A stretch of DNA of 55,060 nucleotides from Micromonospora arida (GTDB taxonomy: Bacteria > Actinomycetota > Actinomycetes > Mycobacteriales > Micromonosporaceae), in the NCBI RefSeq assembly GCF_003857035.1, contig NZ_QGSY01000192.1, forward strand, positions 1 to 55,060. The letters run 5' to 3'. The translations under genes were made by a program, and so were the position numbers. The first letter of the stretch is position 1. The number at the start of each line of letters is the position of its first letter. Positions 8,772 to 18,955 of this stretch are shown here, piece by piece. The notes under the pieces are model-generated. The model searched no databases and was not told the DNA's origin. It was given only the letters and a program-made list of their open reading frames with translations.

Positions 8772-9476
8772 ATGGTGACGACGCAGGACACCCGCGACGA
8801 CGTCCGTGCGGGCATCGTCGCGGCAGCGACCCAACTGCTGGGTGAGAAGGGCGCTAACGCGGTGACGACGCGCGCCGTCGCCCAGGCCGCAGGCGTGCAG
8901 GCGCCGACCATCTATCGCCTGTTCGGCGACAAGGACGGACTCATCGACGCCGTCGCCGAGCACGTCATGGCCACCTACGTCAGTGGCAAATCGGTCGCAG
9001 CGGACGGCGACCCGGTCACGGACCTGCGCGCCGGATGGCGCGCGCACGTGGAGTTCGGCCTGACAAACCCCGAGCTGTACGCGCTGATCGCCACCCGGGG
9101 GAGTGGTGCACCCTCGCCGGCAACGATCGCCGGGCTCGACGTGCTACGTCGCCGCGTCCGACGACTCGCCGCAGCCGGCCTCCTCCGGGTCGACGAGGAG
9201 CGCGCGCTAATGATGATCCACTCGGCGGGCAACGGAACCATCCTCACACTGCTGGGAATGCCCACCGGGCAGCGTGACCTCGGTCTGGGTGAGGCCATGC
9301 TCGATGCCGTACTCACCAGCATCCTGGCGACAACTCCGGTAACACCCGACACCACCGCGAACGCGGTCGCGGTGACCTTCGCGACGGTGCTGCCCGACCT
9401 CCAGGGGCTCACCGACGCCGAACGCGCGCTGATGGCCGAGTGGCTCCACCGATCGCTGACCCACCAGACGCGTTGA
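8772..9476 (+). CDS. TetR family transcriptional regulator
   Basis: 234 aa. N-terminal TetR HTH: AATQLLGEKGANAVTTRAVA followed by QAAGVQAPTIYRLFGDKDGL, the conserved helix 3 and YxxFxxKxxL motif. The C-terminal ligand-binding domain is generic. Starts 20 bases after the outer operator arm, so it probably represses itself and the divergent NmrA-type oxidoreductase. Inducer unknown; an electrophile or quinone would fit the partner. Confidence 0.88.
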   Translation: MVTTQDTRDDVRAGIVAAATQLLGEKGANAVTTRAVAQAAGVQAPTIYRLFGDKDGLIDAVAEHVMATYVSGKSVAADGDPVTDLRAGWRAHVEFGLTNPELYALIATRGSGAPSPATIAGLDVLRRRVRRLAAAGLLRVDEERALMMIHSAGNGTILTLLGMPTGQRDLGLGEAMLDAVLTSILATTPVTPDTTANAVAVTFATVLPDLQGLTDAERALMAEWLHRSLTHQTR

Positions 9477-9523
9477 TCATGTGACGAGGAAACAACTCGA
9501 CGGGATCGCACTGGGGGATATAG

Positions 9524-11215
<1,692 letters not shown>

Positions 11216-11257
11216 GGCCCGCGGCCTCGACATCGAGGAGTCTGGCCCAGACCAACT

Positions 11258-11312
11258 ATCAGTGACCGGGCTCGGGGTGACGCTCTGGGTTGCCCCGAGC
11301 CCGGTCACTGAT
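11258..11312. terminator. Strong bidirectional terminator hairpin
   Basis: A perfect 20-bp stem, ATCAGTGACCGGGCTCGGGG (11258-11277) and its complement (11293-11312), with a 15-base loop. It lies between the convergent monooxygenase and PNPOx-like genes. Confidence 0.85.
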
Positions 11313-11360
11313 GATGTGGGGCTGGACGCGCCGGCGACGGTTCATGACGCAGCCCGGCAG

Positions 11361-11888
11361 TCAGGTGCGGTTGAACCGCCAACGAGTCGCAGTCAGCCCG
11401 TCCGTGCCGTAGCCGAAAGCCCGGACGGGGGAGACCTTGTAGAAGGCATACTGCGGTGATCCCGGCAGACTCTCGTCATGGGCTCGGCCGTCCCTGATGG
11501 CGAAGGTCCAGCCGTACTTCGTTGCGAAGGCGGCGGCCACCCGGTGCAGCGCGGTGTCGCCCGACACCTGGTGAGCTCCACCGCTGACCACCAGGTCGAG
11601 GTCTTCGCCGCTTACGGTGATGACAGCGCGGGGGTTGCCGGCCAGGTTTCGGCTCTTGCGGGAGTTCGGGCGGCTCGCAATGCACGGCGCTCCATCCACC
11701 AGCACCAGCATCACCGGCGCGGCATGTGGACGGCCGTCCGGTCCGACGGTGGACAGCCAACACTTGTGCGCCGAGTCCAGACAGGTCAATGCCTGGCTCC
11801 AAGGCTTGAGTGTCGCCATGTCGGTATTGAAGGGTGTTGCGTCCTCCTGCTGGAAGAGGAGCTCGGCGACTGGCGTATCGACTGTCAT
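11361..11888 (-). CDS. Pyridoxamine 5'-phosphate oxidase-like flavoprotein
   Basis: 175 aa split-barrel protein. The opening WLSTVGPDGRPHAAPVMLVLVDG and SRKSRNLAGNPRAVITVSG are typical of the PNPOx-like/F420-binding family that includes general FMN or F420 reductases. ATG 11888 overlaps the upstream gene's TGA as ATGA, so the two are translationally coupled; the longer frame to 11933 would intrude into that gene. Substrate not inferable. It is co-regulated with a DUF899 protein and probably controlled by the divergent HxlR regulator. Confidence 0.82.
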   Translation of the reverse strand: MTVDTPVAELLFQQEDATPFNTDMATLKPWSQALTCLDSAHKCWLSTVGPDGRPHAAPVMLVLVDGAPCIASRPNSRKSRNLAGNPRAVITVSGEDLDLVVSGGAHQVSGDTALHRVAAAFATKYGWTFAIRDGRAHDESLPGSPQYAFYKVSPVRAFGYGTDGLTATRWRFNRT

Positions 11889-12553
11889 GACGGATCCTTG
11901 GTCATGTCGTACTCGTCGTGCAGCCGCCACCACTGGTAGGGCTGGGTCTGCGGCCAGCCTTCCGGCGAGTCCTCCCAGGTCTCCTGTCGGCCGTATGGCG
12001 TCAGGTCGAGAAAGGACCAGTTACTGCCGAGCCGTTCCACGCCCCGGGCGGTGGTGGTGTAGGTGCGGAAGATCCGGTCGTCGGCGCGGAGGAAGACGTT
12101 CAGCGCGAATCCGTCACCGGTTCCCATGTCGGCGTTGAAGCTGTTGTCCAGCGACGAATACCAGGGCAGGGCCCAACCCATTCGCCGCCGCAGCGCCAGC
12201 AGGTCGTCCAGGGGGCCATGGGACGTCAACGCCAGGGTGACGTCGCGGGCGTTGAGGTGGGCCAGCTGTCCGACGTTGTCGGTGAACATCGAGCAGCCGG
12301 AGCAGACAGCGTCGACGCCGTGCCACATGAAGGTGTACACGATGAGCTGGCGGCGGCCTTGGAACAAGTCGGTCAGACTGGCAGGCCCGGACGGGCCTTC
12401 GAACACGTAGTCCTGCTCGACTGGCGTCATCGGTAGCCGGCGACGCGCCGCGGCTACCGCGTCGAGCTGGCGGGTAAGTGCCTTTTCGTGGACTCGCAAG
12501 GTGTTCACTGCGTCTTGCCAGTCCCCGGTCGGGACGATCGGCGGATGGTTCAT
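11885..12553 (-). CDS. DUF899 thioredoxin-like protein
   Basis: 222 aa from ATG 12553 (AGAGG upstream). Contains the DUF899 core: YVFEGPSGPASLTDLFQGRRQL, then YTFMWHGVDAVCSGCSMFTDN with a CSGC-type pair of cysteines in the thioredoxin-like position, and GDGFALNVFLRADDRIFRTY. The family is cytoplasmic and probably redox-active, but its substrate is unknown. First gene of a coupled pair with the PNPOx-like gene, divergent from HxlR. Confidence 0.85.
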   Translation of the reverse strand: MNHPPIVPTGDWQDAVNTLRVHEKALTRQLDAVAAARRRLPMTPVEQDYVFEGPSGPASLTDLFQGRRQLIVYTFMWHGVDAVCSGCSMFTDNVGQLAHLNARDVTLALTSHGPLDDLLALRRRMGWALPWYSSLDNSFNADMGTGDGFALNVFLRADDRIFRTYTTTARGVERLGSNWSFLDLTPYGRQETWEDSPEGWPQTQPYQWWRLHDEYDMTKDPS

Positions 12554-12613
12554 GCGGGCCTCTTTCGGCTTCCATACGCGCGCAGAGGGGCTCGGACCAG
12601 TCCGTCTCCTCAA

Positions 12614-12660
12614 GGAACGGACCGGTTCCGACGCTAACAGAGTCAGTCCCTTGAAGGAAC
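12614..12660. promoter_or_regulatory. Candidate HxlR operator region
   Basis: GGAAC-N6-GTTCC (12614-12629) is a perfect 5-bp dyad, and the same half-site recurs as AAGGAAC at 12654-12660 beside TCCCTTGAAGGA. It lies between the divergent DUF899 and HxlR starts. Confidence 0.4.
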
Positions 12661-12681
12661 CATCTTGCGTATCGTGGCGTC

Positions 12682-13143
12682 ATGCAGCGAACGCAATTCG
12701 GCGCCATGGCGTGCTCGATCGCCCGCACCCTCGACGTCATCGGTGAGCCGTGGTCTCCGCTGATCCTGCGGGACGTCTACGCCGGCACGCACCGCTTCGA
12801 GCAACTCCAGCGGGGCCTAGGCATGTCCCGCAAGGTGCTCGCCGAACGGCTGAACTGGCTGGTCGAACAGGGCGTCCTGGCCCGGCGTGAGTATTCCGCC
12901 CGGCCGGTCCGGCACGAATACCTGCTCACCGACAAGGGCAGGGAGCTATGTGACCTGCTGCTCGTCATGGTGCGGTGGGGTGACCGGTGGACGGCGGGCG
13001 AGGCCGGCCCGCCGGTGCTCTACCGCCACCACGCCTGCGGCCGGATCAGTCACGTCGAACTACGGTGCTCGGAGTGCGAACAGCCCATGCGGGCTACGGA
13101 CATCGATCTGTTGCCCGGGCCTGGGGCACACCCAACATCTTGA
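12682..13143 (+). CDS. HxlR family transcriptional regulator
   Basis: 153 aa winged-helix protein. It has the HxlR opening CSIARTLDVIGEPWSPLILRD, the recognition region RFEQLQRGLGMSRKVLAERL, and the wing with TDKGREL. The C-terminus adds four cysteines (HHACGRISHVELRCSECEQPM), a zinc-ribbon-like tail seen in a subset of HxlR proteins. Divergent from DUF899-PNPOx, its likely target operon. HxlR proteins often sense electrophiles through cysteine. Confidence 0.88.
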   Translation: MQRTQFGAMACSIARTLDVIGEPWSPLILRDVYAGTHRFEQLQRGLGMSRKVLAERLNWLVEQGVLARREYSARPVRHEYLLTDKGRELCDLLLVMVRWGDRWTAGEAGPPVLYRHHACGRISHVELRCSECEQPMRATDIDLLPGPGAHPTS

Positions 13144-13155
13144 CCATCGACTCAG

Positions 13156-13965
13156 TCAACACCCGCCGTCATCCGAGTGCGGAGCGCGTCCCGTCCACGG
13201 CGGGCGATCGATCGCGGCGAGTTCGGTGAGAACCGGGTGTAACCGATCGGCCAGCGTCGGGTCGGTACGGGTGAGTTCCGCGGTCAGGGCTGTTACGGCG
13301 GCCGAGAGCGCACGGCGTAACTCGGCCTCATCAGTGGAACGGACCAATGTCGTTTCGAGCGGGCCGGTGATGTCGGAGGGCAGTAGGTGGGCGCCTTTGG
13401 CGTAGCTGGTGGTGTGGCCCAGACGCTGGCAGGCGAGTGCGATCGTCTGGGTCCGCATGGCGCTGATCCAGTGCTCCGCTTGCCAGAATCTGCCTCGTTC
13501 GATGCTGATCCGTGCGTGCAGCGCGTGGTGCCATGCCAGGCCGGCCGCGCCGTCGTGGCCGCTCGACGCACGGGCCCGGGGTGGTGTGGAACGCCCGAAC
13601 ATGAGTCGCCAACGCGGGCCTCGCGGCCCGAACTCGCCTTCCGGGCTAAAGGAGAGGTCGACTTCCAGGCAGTGAGGCAGCAGGAACACCCGGTAGATCG
13701 CGGACCCGGCCGTCAGATCCCAGTGGTGGACCGCCGCGAGGTCCTGATACATCTGTTGCGTCCATCGACGCAAGACGGAGTCGAGAGGGTCACTGACCCC
13801 GAAGGCCAGATCGATGTCCGACCACCGATCCTCATCGTTCGTGGCGTGCGAGCCGGTGATCGCGGCGGCGACGACACCGGGGTCTTGTTCCGCCAGACGC
13901 AGCAGCCGCCGCTGGATCCGGTCGCGTTCCTCTACTGAGAACATCAGGTCACGCTGCTCCGACAC
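13156..13965 (-). CDS. Nucleotidyltransferase-domain protein
   Basis: 269 aa. The pol-beta nucleotidyltransferase signature is clear: AAAITGSHATNDEDRWSDIDLAFG (GS...DxD) with a third acid in CLEVDLSF. The C-terminal ~130 residues are helical, resembling aminoglycoside adenylyltransferase-like or kanamycin-type accessory domains. It may modify a small molecule, but MNT-type toxin-antitoxin partners share this fold. Start uncertain: GTG 13965 or ATG 13944. Converges with HxlR, 12 bases between stops. Confidence 0.75.
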   Translation of the reverse strand: MSEQRDLMFSVEERDRIQRRLLRLAEQDPGVVAAAITGSHATNDEDRWSDIDLAFGVSDPLDSVLRRWTQQMYQDLAAVHHWDLTAGSAIYRVFLLPHCLEVDLSFSPEGEFGPRGPRWRLMFGRSTPPRARASSGHDGAAGLAWHHALHARISIERGRFWQAEHWISAMRTQTIALACQRLGHTTSYAKGAHLLPSDITGPLETTLVRSTDEAELRRALSAAVTALTAELTRTDPTLADRLHPVLTELAAIDRPPWTGRAPHSDDGGC

Positions 13966-14133
13966 CTACTCACCCCGGCAGCGGACGCCCGGCCAGGACG
14001 GCGGCGAGCCGTTCTCGCTCGCGACATGGCTAGCGGGCCGCGCGAGTCCATGGGGACATCATGCCTCGCCAGTGCGTCGATACAGCACCGGATCGTTCGC
14101 ATGGTGTTTCGTGGATGCTGGCAGACTCGTCGC

Positions 14134-16035
14134 ATGATGGGTCTCACCGCCGAACTCGTGGTCGATGGTCGCGCCCCGCAGGCCCCGGCGCTCGCGCCGA
14201 ACGGGCGCTTGCTCTGCTACGTCCTCGCTCCCCTCAGCCGGAACGGTGACCACCTCGACACCGAACTCTGGCTCGTCGACACCGATGCCACCGTCGCATC
14301 ACGCCGGGCGACCGCCGACACCGCGACCGAATCCCAGCCACGCTGGTCGGTCGACTCGGGAACGGTGTTCTTCCTGTCCGACCGCGCCGACCGCGGTACC
14401 CCGCAACTGCACGGGCTCACCCTTGCCGACGGCACGTTGACCATGTTGTCCAGTTGGCGCGGCGGCGTCCTCGACCACCTGCCGCTCAGCGACCCCAACC
14501 TGGTCGCTCTGCTCGCCGAGGACGAACCCACCGAGCAGGACACTTGCCGTATCCGGGACCGCGACGACGCCATCGTCGTCGGCGAGCGCGAACCACGTAC
14601 CCGGTTGCGCCTGCTCGACCTGCGCACCGGCCAGGTCACCACCCCGAGTGTGTTCGGTGACCGACACGTCGTGGAACTGCGCCAACGTCCCGACGGCGGC
14701 CCAGTTGCCGTGCTGACGTGGGCCAGCGCTGACAACGACTACGGTCCACGCTCCGGCCAACTGCACCTGTTCGACCCCACGACCGGGACCGAGGAGGACC
14801 TCGGACCGGTCGAGGTCGACGCACGATCTCTGGCCTGGTGGCCGGGCGCGGATGGTTGGCACCTCGGTTACATCGCGCTCACCCCACCGGTCCTGCAGGC
14901 CGGCACCGCCGTGTTCGACCTGGCCGTTGACAGCCGCGTCCTGCGCAACCACACCGCCGGTCTCACGATGTGCCCCACCGAACTGTGCCAGACCGACGCC
15001 GCCCCGCTCGTGGTGTTCGCCGACGGCCTGAACACGACCCTGGCCCGGCTCGACCTCACCGACCTCACGACCCTGTCGCACCAACCCGGACGCCTCGACA
15101 ACGTCACCACCACCCCTGCCGGCGACGAAATCGCGGTACTGACCGGCACCCGCTATCAGCCCCCGAACGTTCACATCGGACCGCCGACCGGGCCGCTGCG
15201 AAGAGTCACCGACACCCGTCCGGAACTCGACGGCGTTCCACTTGGCACGCAACAACCGCTGGCCTATCGCGCCGCAGATGGCCTCGACCTGGACGGCCTG
15301 CTCGTGCTGCCGGTCGGAAAGACCGCAGCGGAGGGCCCCTTCCCGCTGGTCACGATCGTGCACGGAGGCCCGTACGATCGCTACGCCGATCGTTGCCAGC
15401 TGTTCTGGTTCCCCAGTGCGCAGTGGTTGGCGGCCGCCGGCTACGCGGTGTTGCTGCCCAACCCGCGCGGCGGCCAGGGCCATGGCCACCAGTTCGCGGC
15501 CAGCGTCGCCGGCCGGGTCGGGCAGCAGGAGTGGACCGACATCCTGACCGGCATCGACCTGCTCATCGCCGAGGGCATCGCCGACCCCGACCGGCTGGGC
15601 ATCGCTGGCTGGAGCCACGGCGGCTTCATGTCCGCCTGGGCCGTCGGCCAAACCGACCGGTTCCGCGCCGCGCTGGTCGGCGCCGGCATCGTCGACTGGG
15701 GCATGCTTGCCGCGACCGGGGAGAACGGCCAGTTCGAAGCCGCACTCGGCGGCAGCACCGGCTGGTCCGGCATCGGTCCCCACCCACACGACGCGGTCAG
15801 CCCGATCTCCTTCGCCAGCAACATCCGCACGCCGGTGCTCATCCTGCACGGCGCCGAGGACACAAACGTCCCCCTCGGACAGGCCGTGTACCTGCACCGG
15901 GCGCTGCGCCACTTCGACGTGAAGCACGAGTTCGTGATCTATCCGAGAGAGAGCCACTCGATCCGGGAACGCCACCACCAACTCGACGTCCTGCGCCGGA
16001 CCCGCTCCTGGTTTGATCGCTGGCTCCGGACCTGA
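14134..16035 (+). CDS. S9 family prolyl oligopeptidase / acylaminoacyl peptidase
   Basis: 633 aa counted from the ATG pair at 14134/14137; upstream codons look non-coding. N-terminal ~370 residues form a beta-propeller-like region (repeated strands such as SQPRWSVDSGTVFFLSDR). The C-terminal alpha/beta hydrolase has IAGWSHGGFMSAW (Ser nucleophile in GxSxG), HGAEDTNVPL (Asp) and PRESHSIRERHH (His), in S9C order. No signal peptide, so cytoplasmic peptide turnover. No clear operon partner. Confidence 0.87.
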   Translation: MMGLTAELVVDGRAPQAPALAPNGRLLCYVLAPLSRNGDHLDTELWLVDTDATVASRRATADTATESQPRWSVDSGTVFFLSDRADRGTPQLHGLTLADGTLTMLSSWRGGVLDHLPLSDPNLVALLAEDEPTEQDTCRIRDRDDAIVVGEREPRTRLRLLDLRTGQVTTPSVFGDRHVVELRQRPDGGPVAVLTWASADNDYGPRSGQLHLFDPTTGTEEDLGPVEVDARSLAWWPGADGWHLGYIALTPPVLQAGTAVFDLAVDSRVLRNHTAGLTMCPTELCQTDAAPLVVFADGLNTTLARLDLTDLTTLSHQPGRLDNVTTTPAGDEIAVLTGTRYQPPNVHIGPPTGPLRRVTDTRPELDGVPLGTQQPLAYRAADGLDLDGLLVLPVGKTAAEGPFPLVTIVHGGPYDRYADRCQLFWFPSAQWLAAAGYAVLLPNPRGGQGHGHQFAASVAGRVGQQEWTDILTGIDLLIAEGIADPDRLGIAGWSHGGFMSAWAVGQTDRFRAALVGAGIVDWGMLAATGENGQFEAALGGSTGWSGIGPHPHDAVSPISFASNIRTPVLILHGAEDTNVPLGQAVYLHRALRHFDVKHEFVIYPRESHSIRERHHQLDVLRRTRSWFDRWLRT

Positions 16036-16080
16036 CCTGAGCTGACTGTGTGGCTGGACGCTGGACGCCGCCAGCGCCCG

Positions 16081-16170
16081 CAAGGTCCCGCCGGCGCCCT
16101 GCTCGCTGGCGTACGCGGTGTCCTCGTTGCTGTCGCGCACCAGCCCGGTGTCACAGCCGGATTCGTGCCG
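16081..16170 (-). pseudogene. Possible PP2C phosphatase N-terminal remnant
   Basis: In the otherwise empty 254-base gap the minus strand reads CDTGLVRDSNEDTAYAS, which fits the conserved opening of PP2C-type Ser/Thr phosphatases (D-x-G-x-x-R-x-x-N-E-D). Only about 30 codons are recognisable, there is no downstream DGMGG, and the frame runs into the S9 peptidase. A relic, not a gene. Confidence 0.35.
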
Positions 16171-16265
16171 ACGAAGTGGGCCGACTACCTGGTCGGCAAG
16201 CCCGGCGACGTCCGGCTCACCGTCGGTGACTCGACCGTGGCAACACTACCGCTCACCCCAACCCG

Positions 16266-16281
16266 ATCAAACGGGTTTGAT
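16266..16281. promoter_or_regulatory. ArsR-type operator
   Basis: ATCAAACGGGTTTGAT is a perfect inverted repeat (7-bp arms, 2-base spacer) and fits the known ArsR/SmtB box ATCAA-N6-TTGAT. A TATCTT-like -10 element follows at 16283, placing the start of transcription at or near the ATG (16296), so the mRNA may be leaderless. Confidence 0.8.
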
Positions 16282-16295
16282 GTATCTTCGTGGTC

Positions 16296-17063
16296 ATGGG
16301 GCAGCCGAGTCACACTGCGGCGCCGTTCGTCCGGCTGGCCGCACACCCGCTGCGCTGGCAACTGCTGATCGAACTCGCCCGCAGTGACCTGCGGGTCCGC
16401 GAACTGGTCAGCCTCCTGGCCCAGCCGCAGAACCTGGTCTCCTACCACCTACGGCTGCTGCGCGACGGCGGCCTGGTCACCGCCACCCGCAGCAGCTTCG
16501 ACGGCCGCGACACCTACTACCACCTCGACCTCGACAGCTGCGCCCAGGCGCTGGCGGGCACCGGCACCGCTCTGCACCCCTCCCTGCAGTTGGGCAGCGC
16601 CCCACCGGCCCCGCCGATCCACCCACCGCGAACCGTGCTGTTCGTGTGCACGGGCAACAGCGCACGTTCCCCCATCGCCGAAGCCCAGCTCCGACGCCAC
16701 ACCGCCGGCCACGTGCAGGTGACCAGCGCAGGAACCCGCCCTCGACCGCAGCTGCACCCCCATGCCGTCCGGGCGCTGCGCGACCACTTCGGCGTCGACG
16801 TCGAGAGCCGGCACCCGCGGCACCTGGACTCGCTCACCGGCCGCCGCTTCGATTATGTGATCACCCTGTGCGACAAGGCCCGCGAAGTCTGCCCCGACTT
16901 CGGTAACCCGGCCGGCCAAATGCACTGGAGCATCCCCGACCCCGCCGCAGCCGGCACCCGGGACGACTACCCCGCCTTCCTGCAGGTTGCGGCCGGCATC
17001 GACACCCGCGTGCGGCATCTGCTGCCCGTCCTCGCCACCGAACCCCAGGAGACCAGACCGTGA
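16296..17063 (+). CDS. ArsR-ArsC fusion: arsenic-type repressor joined to LMW phosphatase-like reductase
   Basis: 255 aa. Residues ~1-95 are an ArsR winged helix (HPLRWQLLIELARSDLRVREL and QPQNLVSYHLRLLRDGGL). After a Pro-rich linker, residues ~110-250 are a low-molecular-weight phosphatase/arsenate reductase domain: VLFVCTGNSARSPIAEAQL (the CX5R-type P-loop) and a late DP (SIPDPAAAG) acid. Such fusions are known in actinobacteria and combine sensing with arsenate reduction. It is autoregulated to judge from the operator just upstream. A GTG at 16290 is an alternative start. No arsenite pump gene is nearby. It overlaps the next gene by GTGA. Confidence 0.87.
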   Translation: MGQPSHTAAPFVRLAAHPLRWQLLIELARSDLRVRELVSLLAQPQNLVSYHLRLLRDGGLVTATRSSFDGRDTYYHLDLDSCAQALAGTGTALHPSLQLGSAPPAPPIHPPRTVLFVCTGNSARSPIAEAQLRRHTAGHVQVTSAGTRPRPQLHPHAVRALRDHFGVDVESRHPRHLDSLTGRRFDYVITLCDKAREVCPDFGNPAGQMHWSIPDPAAAGTRDDYPAFLQVAAGIDTRVRHLLPVLATEPQETRP

Positions 17064-17461
17064 GCACATCCGAGCAGTACGTCAGCGTCCGCTACCTCGT
17101 CGACGATGTGCACGCCGCCGTCGACTTCTACACCGCCCACCTGGGTTTTCACCTCAAGACCAGCGCCGCCCCCGCCTTCGCCGACGTGGTCCGCGGCCCG
17201 CTACGACTGCTGCTGTCCGGACCCGCCAGCTCCGGGGCCCGCGCCACCCCCGACGACGCCACCAGCCCCGGCCGCAACCGCATCCACCTCATCGTCGACG
17301 ACCTGGACACCGAGATCGACCGGCTCCGCGACGCCGGCCTCGCGTTCCGCAGTGAACTGGTCTCCGGGCCCGGCGGCCGTCAGATCCTGCTCGCCGACCC
17401 CGCCGGCAACCTCATCGAACTTTTCCAACCCGCCGGCGAAGCCACCCCCGCCAAGACCTAA
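17060..17461 (+). CDS. VOC (glyoxalase-fold) protein
   Basis: 133 aa vicinal-oxygen-chelate protein with paired beta-alpha-beta modules: VRYLVDDVHAAVDFYTAHLGF, then RIHLIVDDLDTEIDRLRDAG and ending GRQILLADPAGNLIELFQP. The terminal Glu and first-module positions fit a metal site. GTG start overlaps the ArsR-ArsC stop, so it is coupled to it. It lacks the cysteine pair of the ArsI C-As lyase, so organoarsenical cleavage is not supported; a resistance or detoxification role is only implied by position. Confidence 0.82.
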   Translation: MSTSEQYVSVRYLVDDVHAAVDFYTAHLGFHLKTSAAPAFADVVRGPLRLLLSGPASSGARATPDDATSPGRNRIHLIVDDLDTEIDRLRDAGLAFRSELVSGPGGRQILLADPAGNLIELFQPAGEATPAKT

Positions 17462-17606
17462 ACCCGGTCGCACTTCGCCGCTGCGCAGCCCGCCAAGGCA
17501 GAGTCGAGTGTTCCTCAGCGCCGACTCCGCCGCAGCCCAGCTGCTCATGCGCGGGATCTCGCGCCTCCAACGCACGCCGTGCGGGACCAATGGGGGCACT
17601 GGTGGC

Positions 17607-18392
17607 CTAGGCGACATCCCGGTCCAACTGATCGGCGTGCGCGGTGATCCACCTCGCGTCGCGTCGGTAGAGCCCGACGTGACTGCGAATGTCTTCCTGT
17701 CCCTGATCAGCCCGCGCCTCGGTGAAGGCGGCGAGGTCGTGTAGTCGGTGGACCGCGACCTGGAGGACGTGAGCAGGGTCTTGCCCCGAGCCGTAGGCAT
17801 TGCAGAGCACGCGCAGCCGACGTGCCCGCTCGCCCAGGTCACTGTTGATTGCGTCGCCGTTGTCGGGATGGGCCAGCGGCACCAGCCGGTAGGCAAGGTA
17901 GGCCAGATCCCACGACCGGGGACCGGGCGAGGCCGTGTCCCAGTCGATGACTCCGGTGAGCCGCCGGTCGGTGAAGACCATGTTGTACGGCGCGAAGTCG
18001 TTGTGACAGATGACCTCAGCTGGCTGTCGCACCGGGAACTGCCACACTCCGCCGACGGTGTCGAAGCTGGCACTGGCCTCGTGAAGTTGTGCGAGGTGGC
18101 GACCTGCCTCGGTGAGGACGCCATCACTCCAGATCCAGTCCGGCAACGGGTACTGCGGCACGATGCCCGGTAGGTACGAGACGCTGTCTCGTCCGTGCTC
18201 ATCGGTCCCGAGCGGTTGCGGAGCCCAGGTGACGCCACGCTCATGTAGATGTCGTAGCAGGCGTTGAATCGTCGGGCTCCAGGCCCCGGCACCGCGTCGA
18301 ACAGTGGCACCGACACGTGTTGCACCCCCCATGTTGCCCCCGGGTAGCGCTTCCTCCTGCTCGCCGACCGCGTTCGCGCTGTGGTCATTCAT
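17607..18392 (-). CDS. Aminoglycoside phosphotransferase-like kinase
   Basis: 261 aa from ATG 18392 (GAGG upstream). C-terminal kinase lobe has VICHNDFAPYNMVF (HxDxxxxN catalytic loop) and GVIDWDTASPGPRSWDLAY (DxD metal motif), the APH/choline kinase signature. The N-lobe is shorter than in classic APH enzymes, and the glycine loop is not obvious (GATRVGATVRRGAGAWSPTI), so it may act on a small metabolite. Alone in its transcription unit, on the edge of the mobile island. Confidence 0.8.
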   Translation of the reverse strand: MNDHSANAVGEQEEALPGGNMGGATRVGATVRRGAGAWSPTIQRLLRHLHERGVTWAPQPLGTDEHGRDSVSYLPGIVPQYPLPDWIWSDGVLTEAGRHLAQLHEASASFDTVGGVWQFPVRQPAEVICHNDFAPYNMVFTDRRLTGVIDWDTASPGPRSWDLAYLAYRLVPLAHPDNGDAINSDLGERARRLRVLCNAYGSGQDPAHVLQVAVHRLHDLAAFTEARADQGQEDIRSHVGLYRRDARWITAHADQLDRDVA

Positions 18393-18955
18393 GCCGACAT
18401 CCTCAGCGCATGGGGCCGGCAAAGCCACCGCGTTCCCGAGGCGGGCTGACGCGGAGGACCGAAGCCAGCGAAGCTATTTAACGGATAGTTGTTAACGATA
18501 ATTCGCTAATTACCTGGGACGAAAGGTGCGAAACGTGCAGGCACCATAATGACAGTTATGCTGCGTAACGCAGCAGTATGGTGTAAGCGTTCCGCTCAGC
18601 CCGGTGCGAGCGCCCTCGTGTTAAGCGCCAGCCGCACTTCAGCCGGTCACGGGGGCGTTCAGTCGGGACGACACCGCCCTACGCGCGTCACGGATCTTCA
18701 GCGACTCGATCTTCGGGCTTGAGGAAGCTCGGTTCGGCGATTCCCCCCGGCCTGACCAGAAGGGCTCTCCGTTGCAAGCGGGGGCGGGGCCTCAAGGGGC
18801 ACTGCGAGGCGGTCCGAGAAACGATCGTTTCCTCGACAAGATCAAGACAGTGTCGAAGTCCGAGGTTCTCTGCACGAACTCTGGGCTGGTCTGGACTCGG
18901 GTGCACTACGGTCGATGTACTCCATACTCCGGTGCACGACAGTGAGGGCCTGGGC
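18393..18955. other. Non-coding stretch at island edge
   Basis: About 560 bases with no convincing gene. It includes an AT-rich patch (18470-18520, with TTAACG repeated at short spacing), the nested palindrome at 18542-18583, and then GC-rich sequence with no homology I recognise running up to a transposase remnant. Probably the left flank of the accessory island. Confidence 0.6.
18542..18583. repeat. Nested palindrome
   Basis: Outer arms CACCATA (18542-18548) / TATGGTG (18577-18583) enclose an inner perfect dyad TGCTGCG-TAA-CGCAGCA (18559-18575). It could be a regulator site, a recombination site or a structured RNA; no gene within 250 bases explains it. Confidence 0.6.

Noticed and set aside
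14299..16140. A 613-codon minus-strand frame opposite the S9 peptidase
   Set aside because: Shadow of the peptidase; only its first ~20 codons, upstream of the peptidase's opposite end, resemble a real family (PP2C) and are reported as a relic.
17060..17461. VOC gene as an ArsI organoarsenical lyase
   Set aside because: It is linked to ArsR-ArsC but lacks the vicinal cysteine pair of ArsI.
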